Assembly: GCA_013397455.1 (NCBI GenBank)
Contig: VYZB01000332.1
Location: 190,871 to 254,870, forward strand
DNA from: Crotophaga sulcirostris
Lineage: Eukaryota > Chordata > Aves > Cuculiformes > Crotophagidae
Reading direction: 5' to 3'
Length of the DNA stretch: 64,000 nt
This document shows positions 23,601 through 35,600 of this stretch, piece by piece (within the stretch, counting starts at the first letter, position 1; every line of letters starts with the position of its first letter). The position numbers and the translations under genes are program-made. Under the pieces are notes generated by a model that worked only from the letters and a program-made list of their open reading frames with translations, did no database searches and had not been told where the DNA came from.

Positions 23601-26600
23601 AAATTTCAGATTATCAATTTCCAACTTTTTCCCATTTTCATAACTCCCAAAGTTTCATTTTTCTAGTACTTTCAACCATTAAGTATGAAACTGGCATTAG
23701 AAAATTCCAGTGTTTAGATTGCCACAGGAGACGAGATTTATCTTGCCTAACTCTGAGCTAATCTTTCTAGACTGCTTTTTTGATGAAGACATTTCTGCTG
23801 ACCTTTTTTAGATGTCAACGTGGAAAGGAGGCAAATTAGCCCTACACTCCATCAGCAGTAATGGCATCCTAGAGTCATTAGGTCAGAAACAGATGTGTAT
23901 ATCGCCATCATCCTCACTTGGCCAAGGTTTTTTTAAATTAGTATATTGTCCAATCGATTGTAGTCATTGTTGTGGAGGTTCATATATATTTTGTCTTCCA
24001 CAATTTCCAGCCGTCCAACTTTACAATTCACCAGGACGAAAAAAAATTACATATCAGAACAGATCTAGGAAAGGGACTGCCTTGTGAAGTACAGTGGGAC
24101 CATGCATTTATTCACATGAAAACACAGAACTGTCACCTAGGCTTTCTGCGAAGCCCATTTTTTTCTGTTGACCTGCATCATCTCCATAAAGGCTCCCACA
24201 AAGTTTTTTTCAAGTTCTAGTTTATGATTATACTGGGAGTTGTACCTGCTTAGGCAAGGATGGATTATGATTCCAGCTCAATCTTATGGGTTGTTCAACT
24301 CTAAGGCACAGTCAAGGGGGAAAAACAGGAATTCATGAAAGTACAATGTAGTATGAACCAAAACTAGAAGACAAATCCCCTTGTAGAGTCCTTAATTCCA
24401 GCTGGATTTACAGAGTTCACAGAAAAGGCATTGTATTGGCACATTAACTAGTTTACTACATATTATTTAGAAATCAGTTTTCAGGGCACTGAGCTACGGT
24501 ATTTGGTTGGATTAATCTCTAGTAGACATCTAGAATTTGCTTACCACATTGTGGTTCCGACAGCTTTCAATTACCTACTGCTGTCTCTGATATCCAGATA
24601 ACAGACAGCAGCATCTCAAGACAAATTAGGCATCTATCCTTATCAACACCTTTGAGCAGTTGGATGCACTTAATGTTTCACTGCTATTTTAATAGCAGAG
24701 GAAGGACAAGGACATTTAAGTACACTGAGGAAGTTTGGAGATCAACTGGACGTCACTATCAGAAATTGGTCTGCTTCAAAAAAGTAGCTCTGCTATTCAA
24801 ATTGCCTGTTTCCTAGTTAAAGGTCAAATTTTAGCATCCTACCTTTTTCTACATTTCATTGTATACATTAACAAACTGCAATTTTGCTTTTGAAAAATAT
24901 GAAAGTTTTGCTGTTTGCCTCCCGTTATGCAATTTTATTTTTCAGATGTTGGTATTTGCTCTTTGCTGCAAAACAGGTCTTTTAAGTCTTATCTTTGTAC
25001 TACTCATCATCAATCACTTCTGTAAATGATACTGGCCCTAAATATTTGCGTTACACTTATAAAAACAAAAATATTTCCAGGCTTGCCTTCCATACATCAA
25101 TCTGTCATGACAACAGTCTCTGGCAGCTATCAAAGAATCAGATTAGAAACAGCTGGAAGAGTTCAGGACTTAAGTCTGTGATAAGAAACTGCTAGAATCA
25201 GCAACTAAAGTCCTTGTTGGACAAAGTAGTACTAGCTGGAAATTATAACAAAAAATCAATTCTAAGCTTCAGTGAAAGCCATCATTAATCACAAAACAAC
25301 TGTGCCCAGGCACCAATAAAAGGGAAAGTAATAGATCAAACATACCAATGCATTATGGAGATGGAGAACAAAGATAAAAATTAATGACTTCTAATAGGCT
25401 CTGTTCCTCAAACTGACTGAACATCAAAATAAAGGATGGGGGTTGAAACAAACATCTACATAATAGAGTTACTAAAATGCCTTGTCTAGAAACTCGAGAC
25501 CCACAGGAGCTGGCCATACAGCAATTTCTATGGTTTCACAAGCCATAATGTCCTCAAGTACCACAGAGATGAGGGCTTCACAAAGACCTGATTTACATTT
25601 TAAACCATCAGTACCAAGATCTGAAGACAAGGAAGGAATATGCTTGTTCTTGAGTCCAAAAGTCAATCCTGATTGATCTTCCAAGGAAAGACAGACTAAG
25701 AATCAGACTGCTAATTAAAAAACAGAAAACAACCAACCGACCTACAAAATCCCCGTCTCGCCAACATGGAAACTACCTGAAGGCAGATAGCAGCCGTATA
25801 TGGCTGCCCACAATACTGATTTGGACACAAAGTAAAGTAGAACTTAAGAACTCATTCATCATCTTTTACTTCATTAAGAAGGCATAAAACTGAATCTCCT
25901 GCAGGCATTAGTAACAGGCAGCAGATTTGAGCACTCAAAATCCAAACAACAATCCTACAGAATTTAAAGAATTCATGTCCAAATTAGTATCAGGAAATCA
26001 GACTACAGAAGGAAAGATCCCATTAGAGAAGCTACCAGACCCTACTGTGATACAGTCTTTTGACAAACAAGCCAGTTAACGACATTATTTCATGACCTAG
26101 ATTTGACTCTTACCTTATACTCATCCATCCACACATGTGCCAGCCTCAGCGAGTTATGAGCCATAGTGTCCTGTCCCCCTGGTGAGCCATAGGGACGCCT
26201 TTTACGGAAAATGTGTCCAACTCTGGAGCAGGGGATGATCAGAAGTCTACCACCACACATCCAGATCTGTCCACACAAAACCAGAACACACATCACTGTA
26301 CGTATACTGACAAGGCTTACTCCCTCCTCCCCTTCTTATACATGAAGATGCAATTAGGTGTCAGCAACATCGTCCTACATGTCATGCTTTCTGACAAGTT
26401 CAATAAATAAATCTTCAGGCTAGAAAAGACTACTTCTATCATATCATCACACATTCCTCATAACACACCATGGTTCTCATGAAACAAATATGAAATTTTC
26501 TAAGATGTTATGCTCTTAATACATGCGAATTACATGTCCACACTTCCACAACAGAATGAAGGTCAGTCAATACGATCAAGGGAGCCTGAAGAGCTTTTCC

Positions 26601-29600
26601 ACTAAGTATAAGCACCTATTCCATACAGCTGTTTATTTCTGCTGAGTATATTGGAACTCAAAAATGTTGTTCACATTCAGAGACTATATTTCGGTGTCAT
26701 TGCACCCCAGAAGTAGATTTCATTTACACTCTAAAAAGAAATGTAAAAAAAAACAAGTGGAAATAAACTTCAGCTTCCAGTAAATCGTCATCATTGGCCC
26801 CTTGTTGGACTAACACGTTCTCCGATCTCAGGAAAATCTTCTCACACTAGCAGTTTATTATCAAGTCACTTTTAAAACTCCAACTCCTGGATAAGATATA
26901 GACTAAAAGTTTTTTACAACTCTCCCCCTGGGAGAGGAGACTTTCAGACCTTAAAGTTCTTTGAATATTCTCCAATTTTTCAAAATCCTTTTTATTGAAA
27001 CTGTGTATTACACAGTAATAATAATTTCCTCCCACTTGGTACAGTTCTACTCAGATATCTAATAATTACATTTTGTAATGAAAACTTGGAAGATCTTATT
27101 TACTCAGCACATACCCCTTTAGTCACTCAAGTTTATTAAATGGCAGTTCTTATTTTTAAACTCTAATCTTGATTTCTCTAACGATCCAATTAGAAGGTTT
27201 TGAGGCTTACTTTGGTATGGGTTTTTATTGTTAACTCAACTTTTTAATCCCCTTTTCATACTGGTTACGATAGCTCCTCATTTTCAGGCAGACTCTTGTC
27301 AGACATGTTGATGAACCCACTTTACAGAAGTGAAGAGGTAAACATGACACTGAACTCAAAATTGTTTTTCTTCCAGTGGAGCAAGAAGGAAGATGAGATA
27401 AAATATAGAAAGGCCAATGAACTATCACTTTCAAATCTCCCGATTACAGCTTCCTCATTATTTTCCCAACCAAGCTGACTCCTCTACAGGACTCTTAATT
27501 TAGTTATAAAATATTTACATTTCTAGGTCCTCAAATCAGAGGTTGAAGTGTTTGAAAAGCCCCATACATGTCTAAGGAAATATAATAACTTATTATCAAT
27601 GCTGTGAGCCACACATCTTTTTAACCAACTTGTGAAACTTGTTAAGACATTGCTTATAAACTCATTTCAGAAATTTGCATGGTTATTCTTTTCTTATGCT
27701 TCTCCACAAGTGTTATAAAATGTTCCACCAAGCAGAGAAAAAGCCAAAAACGTTTAACTACAGAGCTCAAAATTCTCGTTAATTTTCCCATTAAATCTTA
27801 ATTTGAAGATTATTGTAAAGGCAGTTGCTGTGCACTGAAGGCATCCTTCCTGGGAATAAAAACGCCAATTTCTGTGTGCAAATTGCTATTCCACTGCTAA
27901 AGAAATTGCATATAAGCAAGAGAAGCAGCCAGACACTGAGGTTGATATTCCAATACACATAAAAAGCTAGATTACCCGAAAAGATATTTCCAGATTTTCT
28001 CCTCCCCAGATGTCCATGCCACTATCATATTGTCCAAGTTCATTAAAGTACTCACGATCCATGGCAAACAGGCCTCCAGCCATAGTAGGTGACCTAAAAA
28101 GGAATATTGAAAGAGGTTAATTTTCTTTTAGAGAAAGCTTTAGAGAAAGCAAACAGTAATTTTAGCTGAATCTGCTAGTCTCAAAGTTTAAATTTAGACC
28201 TACATAATACAATTTAGATCCTTGCAAACACTAGAAATCATCAGATCACACTTCTAGTCTCAAAACATTTTCAAAAGCAGATCCTTAAGTGGTATTTGTG
28301 ATTTTTCATTATTCCAATAACTACAAACCATATTTTTTTTGTGTACTAAACTTGAGGAAAAGAGATAAGACAGAGGAAGAGGAACAAGGTGGCTGCCTCT
28401 CTACTAAAAAAAAAAGTAAAAACATGTGCAAGTTTGGAGTCCAAGTTTGCTACAGTGAAACTCAGCACCTGCCTTTAATGAGATTCATCTTTATCAGAAC
28501 CTATTTCCCCTACAGTTAATCGTGTACACTTGCACACAATATTGTGTGCTTCCCCATCTAACAGGGGCAAATTATACAGACCAGGTTTGACTGAACAGTA
28601 CAAGGGGTAGAATTCAAAGTATACATTACTTTCCCATATTAAAGTAGATCAAGAAACAAGGTCCAAATTTAAATTACACAAGCCAGGAGGCTGTTAAAAA
28701 AGTATGCTACTTTATCTCATAGGCTGGATTTAAATATCAGGAGTAGCGTTGTTTCATCACTGATGCAATGATCAGTTTATGGGTAAGTTATTTACAGGTT
28801 TTATGTCTGAATAGATGTTCTCTTCAAGGTTTGCCAGTTTTTTGACTTGCCTGTGTCTTACTAGAATGGTGTTCTCTTTTGTAAAAATCTGTACGTGATC
28901 CCCATTGTGCAGTCTTTAGATAGAATTGCTCCTGTATCACAAAGTTATAATACATGAATGCCCTAGAAGAGTGTAACAGTAAAAACACTACATAAGTACA
29001 ATATGATAGTTGAAATATCCCATAGGCTAGGAATAGGCTTTTTCTCATCCTTGTTAATAAAAACCTGTGACAAAACCAAGCCTACGTCTGGATTTCCTCG
29101 CTTGTTCTCACACAACCTTGTGCTACAGTTTCTGTCACTTTAAAACCTGGGTTTAAAGGTTGCTCTCAATTTTTCCATCCCTGACACCGAAGTATTTTAT
29201 TATTAAGGTCTCTAAAACATAAAACATTAGACTTTCCATTTAATGGAAAGCTATTTTCAAAGGTTAAATAGCAATCTAGCTTCTTTTTCAAAGCAGAGAC
29301 CTCTAAGGAGGAAGTCACTTTCAAACTCAGAAAGTGACTTTTAGCTTAAAAGAACTCATTCATCATCTTTTACTTCATCTTTTTAGATGATTAGACTCCC
29401 TTTAAAGATCTCTGCCTTTTCCATGGGAGTTTTTCCTAAAAGTGAGTTGAAGGAATGCAACAACAGTGTTGAATACAGCAAGAACTAAGGCATGCCCCAG
29501 ATTATTCTGTTAAGAACTGTTCTCACAGTTAAAGATTTTAAGACCGTCTATGCTGTTTTCCCATTCAGATTTCCCCAGTCTGGCCTTTCCCTTCTAGCTT

Positions 29601-32600
29601 CAGATAGTACTCAGTGACACCTTCCAAACAAGCCAAGTCAGACTAGTAAGTAACTTAGGAAGTTTCCTGGTTTCTCAGACCAAATCTTGTGATCAGTAGA
29701 CATGGAGAAACTAACTGAAGAGCTGTCAGAGCACAGCAGAGAACCTTGTGCTGGAGCTGCTTGTATCTGCCTGAAATGCCCTTCATTTACAGTCCAAGAA
29801 AAGAGAATGGAAGAGATGAGACTGCCCAATTTCTGACTCACTAAAAAGCTGAATTCTCTACAGAGATGGGTTCCTGCAACTAGAAAAAGCACAATCCGTT
29901 TCTTGCCACTGCTCTACCCGCACTGGCCTTTCTGCTGAAGGGATTCACACTGGGACAGCATCTGTTCTCATGCCTGAACCGTATGTGTCTGCTACTAAAA
30001 AAGATGTCTATTGATATAATTTTACAACAGTTATGTGTCCAGTAGGAACCAGATATTCCCAGTTCTGTACAGGCAAGGCAGTCATCAATGGCTAAAAGTT
30101 TAAGGAAGGTAACATTCAAGTTCCAGTGTTAAACTTTACAATGACTTTTGTTTCAGAACAACTCTCAAGCAATTCAGACTGCAAAAACAATACTGACAGG
30201 CTTCCAACAGACAGTTTCAGGCATTTGCCACATTGTGCAGAGAGACAAGTAATATTAAAGACAGTTTTCACATCCATGTGTGCATTTAGGAAGGTTTATG
30301 ACAAAGTAATTGCTTGTTTGAGGAAAAATACAAGTGAATCCTAAAGCGAAAAAAATGTTGACATAGAAAATTACCATATGCTCCAATTTTGTCTCACATC
30401 AGCTAGGAAACCACCTTTATGTTACCACAAAAACATGTTTTTCCCATCTAGTAACTCTTAAGCATTTCATCACAGAAATTATAGAACCTATATTAGTGGG
30501 ATATGCAGGCTATCCCCAGCACAAAGGCAGTTATCAAAATCATCATTAAGCCAAACACAGACAGACTGGAAACAAATATTAAATGCACAGCTCAAAAGCT
30601 AAATTATTGGACAGCTCTAATACAGAATGACATAAATACCTTAAGACTTTTTTTGTCTTTAGGAAAAGCTGCTGTTCTATGAGCATGCACTAAAAGTCTA
30701 CTTCCTTGACCTAATTAAACAAATATATCTAATTTGTGATTAAATAAGAGAAATTAAACTGAAACAGGTAAAAATAACCAAAATTATTTGTAAGTAAATA
30801 AATAAGTCAGATGTTTGACAGGTTAGACATCTGCTGCTATAACTGCACATACAAATTGGATCCACAATGCTTTAGAAACACTTCTGATTATCCATGCATT
30901 ACACAGATCTTCACGTCACGAAGGAGGAACCTTACTTGATTGGAGCAGTGGCTCCCTCAGGTCCTTCTAGTTCTGACAAAGGAACAAGATCCCATTTAAA
31001 GTGCAGGCCCCAGTTAAACCCTCCACGCACAACCGGGGAAGAGCTGTAGGTAAGTGTGTCAGCACTGATTATGTCAATCACAGGGCACACCACAGTCCTG
31101 CAATCTTCTTTGATGGGAGTCAGCAGAGGTTGTAACCACATCTCGTTCACCTCACAGTGACTGTCCAGGAATACCAGCACCTTCCCTACGGGGGCCAAAG
31201 CACACAAAACACAAAGATCCATCATAAAATGAAACACAAACACTGGTGGCAGAGTATTGGCAGTATCCTCACCACTCTGTGCAACAGGGGAAACACCATC
31301 TGCACTCAGAAATGCCGACAAACCAGAGATTCCACAGGGATAGTAGTCACAAAGGCAGAAGGTCAATCAGGGTCATTCATATTTGGCTATGAATTTCTCA
31401 AGCGGGTCGTTAATTGCATTTCTTTGCTAGGGTTTTATAGTCATCTTATATTCAGATTCAGCAGAGCTACCTTACTTTAAGTGAAGCCTTATCAGACCAG
31501 CACTCAGCCCTAGTGCAGAGCACCTCCCATGCCTGAGCTAGACCATAGAGACAGACGAAGATAGCAGATATGGGGCTGGATGAATTATCCCCATGACAAA
31601 GCTGAGTTTTGCCCACTGACTAATCATCTTGGGCTTGCTTGACATCACACTTCAGCATTTGTCAAGTTACTGTTGCATCTCAGATCTGTGGATTTTAAAC
31701 CAGGTCCTTCTGATGACTTAATCTGCATTCACTCATGGCACAGGCCACAGCATTTCAATTCCTGAACATGAAATAACACTGAGAATCTCCCAATTTCATT
31801 AAACCTACAGTGACTGTGGCGAGTGAATGCCCCAAATGGGCATAACCAAATCCACCAGCATTAGCCCAAGCAACACTTCAGTCCCATCAGTTTACATGGG
31901 GATTTATCTGCTGTGGTCAGAGAGGGCAGTTTGATCCCTGAGACATCTTCAGATTCAGTTTGTCTAAAAAGTCATCTGAATTTCTATGACAACTTCAAAT
32001 TTATGTAACACAATAATAAAGTGGAAAAGATGGGAAAGAGCTTTAAAGAAAACAACTTAGAAACACACAAATATAACAAGCGACTCATTAACAACAGATA
32101 GTATTTCACAGAGGCTGAAATAAAACAGACTCCAGCAGCTCAGAAAAGCAATAAAATGACTTAAAATTGCATTAACTCAAATGAATTCTAGCACAGCTTG
32201 GGAAGTGCAAGCACAATTTTCTCCATGGGTTATGCCATTACAATGCTAATGAGTAAATAGCAATTAAGAGACTATCTGCCACTCAAAATTATTTGAGAAA
32301 GCAGCATATACTTTCTCAGACACCAAAGCATTTAACCAGGAAGAATGTTGTGGTAAAAGGCGCACAGAGTACATACAGCACCAGACATAGTTTATCCCAA
32401 TTAAAGCTCACTGCAATAACAGAAAAGCTCATATAAGAAACATTACAGTTAGACTGGTGAATTAGAAACCAGATTACAGTTTACCTTAATAAGGAAGTAG
32501 ATTGCCAATTCAGAGTGGTAGTTTTCACATAAAACATGCAGAAAATATTCTGCAAACACAATATCCAGTATCAAGGGAAATGTTCCTGACACAACATTTT

Positions 32601-35600
32601 TTCAGGGCAGGAATTGGGAAAATTCTACACTGCCTTACTGAATTTTGTGAAACATTAGTTTTGTTTTACTATTTCACTGACTTGCTCTAAATGATTAACT
32701 CATTTTATCAAAAGCAAACTTGCAAAGGAAGAAAAAAAATAGAAAATAATAGTTCAGATAATGCGTAAGAAACTCTAATTTGGCTCCAAATTTGCCCAGT
32801 TACTGTTTGGTTGACTTGAAAAAAAATAACTTGCACAGCATGGACTTCCTAAAGTTAACTACAAACTACGAAACCGGTGAATTTAGTATATCTACTCTAT
32901 ATTTACATATAAGTAAGTAACAAGTCAAAGAATGACTTGGGTTGGAAGGGACCTGACAGATCATCCAGTTCCATCTCTCACCCCCTACTCCCCTGCCATG
33001 GCCAGGGACACCTTCCGCTGGATCAGGTTACTTAAAGCTCCATCCAACCTGGCCTTGAACAGGGATGGGACTTCTCCGGGCAACTTGTGCCAATTTTTTC
33101 CTAATACCTAATCTAAATGTCTCCTCTTTCACCTTAAAGCCATTACCCAGTCATCCTATCCCTGCACTCTCTGACAAAGAGCCCCTCCCCAGCTTTGCTG
33201 TAGATCCTCCTTAAGTACTGGAAGGCTGCTATAAGGTCTCCCAGCAGCCTTCTCTTCCCCAGGCTGAAGAACCCCAACTCCCTCAGCCTCTCCTCACATG
33301 GGAGGTGCTCCAGTCACTCAATTAACAGTTGGTCAAAGTACGCAAGGAAAATTGAAATAAGAAAGTATACCTGTGGCATGAGAGGCTCCAATCATCCTTC
33401 CTCGAATCAGGCCTTCCCGCTTCTCATTTCTTACCAATTTTGTGGTTTTTGGAAGCTGAGTTTTAACATATTCACCCAAGTCTTTCTTCAAGTCAGCTGA
33501 GAAAAGGAAAACACAAGTTCAACAACACGGTGGAAATTGTGAAAGCTGTGTTTAAAATCTCAAGGTTTTCAACTCAAAATGGGGCAAAAGTTGGTCAAAA
33601 AGCTCCCCCAGTACAGTGCAGCTTCAAACCAAGAGTACCAAAAGGACAGTAAGCCATCTTACAGCCTATACCTGCCCTTCAGCTCCTGGGGCCTCTTTTT
33701 GTAGTTTTTTCTCATTTTTTTTATTAACTGTTTCAGTTTTCCTGCAGCATTTCCAAATGGAAACCCACATGGACAAAGCAGTTACAGACCCTGCATTGAA
33801 AAGGGTGATGGACCATATGACTGGGCCCTCCATGGGGCACGTTTCTGCTGATAAGCATTTCCTTATATTTCCCAACTAACATTTTATGCGCTGCCATTGT
33901 CTCAGGTTTTATACTTAGCCTTGGTTTCCCAAATACAAAATTAATTACTTTTTTGTTCTGTTTGCCAAGCTTTTGGTACAGTATGACTCAAGCTAACTGG
34001 ATCTACTAGACTCTATGCTAAAAGGAATTACTGCTGCCTAAAAAAGAAATAAAATAAAAGGCACTGTACAAAGAAACAGCATTTCTCCTTCCACATTCTT
34101 CTCATGGTGACTGTCATTTGCAGCAGAAGTAATCAACCCCTTTTTACACAGGCAAGTGATTTAAATCACTGTATTTCATACACTATAATAAACACTCACA
34201 CCTTTAAAAAGTAGCATGAAGATGCTTTTTGTTACTAGTGCCTGCTTAGCTGATACAATAGCAGACACATGGAATTACAGCTCAGTCTCAGGTGGTTGCT
34301 TCTCTAAAATCCAAAAGGATCAAAGATGCTTCTGGCAAGCATGTGCTTTTGAAGGAGAACAAAGTTCGCTGAAGTCTGTAAGCACCACTCTAACTTAACT
34401 AACAATCACCATTGATGTAAGAGTAATGATACTTTTTTTGCCTCTCCAAGGACAGTGGTTTCTAACATTAAAGCAAACAGGGAGGTTTTACTATGGAAGA
34501 GAATACGGACACATGGAGACTGACGTAATGGAAAAACAGAAGTTAATAAGCTTATGAAGAAATAAGGAGGAATACAAAATGAGTACAGAAAACAAAGACA
34601 GCTGAGACTTCATAGAAAATATTGGAACAGAGAGACAGAAGACTTTCAACAGAGTATATGCTGAAATAAGTATTATTCTGATGAATGTCAGTTTGAAGAT
34701 TAAAGCTGCTGTTAACAAGATTAAATGCCAAAGGAATACATGGAAGTCAGTGCTACTACCTTCAGGGACTACAAGAACTTCCAAGCAGAAATACTGAAAA
34801 CGAGATTCCCAAAAGTAACTCCATATGTTAAGATCTCAGCCTTTTCATTGCAAGGTGGCACTGTGGTGCCTGTGGTTGGTTGACCCTGGCTGGATGCCAG
34901 GTGCCCACCAAAACCACTTTATCACTCTCCTTCTCAGTTGGACAAGGGAGAGAAAATACAATGAGATGCACGCAAGCCGAGAGCCGAGATGAGGACAAAG
35001 AGATCATTCACCAGTTACTGACATGAGCAAAATGGACTTGACCTAGGGAAAACGATTATTTTTTTTATTTATTTTTTTTTTCCAATCGAGCCAAAATAGG
35101 ATACTGAGAAAACAAAAACTCCACTTCTCCCTTCTGCTTGGCCATAATTTACTCCTAGGTTTTCTACCGCCTCCCCCTAAGCGGCAGCGCAGGGAACAGG
35201 GAATGAGAGTTGCAGTCCGTTCATCACACATCATCTCTGCTGCTCCTTCCTCCTCAGCGTGGGGGCATGCTCCTCATACTCTTCCTCCGCTCCAGCATGA
35301 GTCCCTCCCACAAGAGATAGTCCTTCAGGAACAGACTATTCCAGTGTGGATCCCCCACAAGGTCACAAATCTTGCAAGCAAGCCTCCTCCAGTGTGGGCT
35401 CCTCTCTCCATGGATCCACAGGTCTTGCAAGGAGCCTGTTCCAACACCGGCTTCCCACAGGTTCACAGTCTCCTTTGGACATCCACCTGCCGTCCAGCGT
35501 GGGGTCCTCCACGGGTTGCAGGTGGATACCTGCTCCATTGTGGACCTCCATGGGCTGTAGGGCTTGCCTCACCATGGGCTACAGGCGAATCTCTGCTCCA

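Larger units (their letters stand above)
28094..30935. other. GALNT11 intron 5
   Basis: This 2.8-kb intron contains a 10-bp-stem inverted repeat (29312-29340) next to copy B of the 29-bp repeat. A second, smaller near-palindrome with 9-base arms (CTTTCCATT and AATGGAAAG) lies near 29233. Confidence 0.8.
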
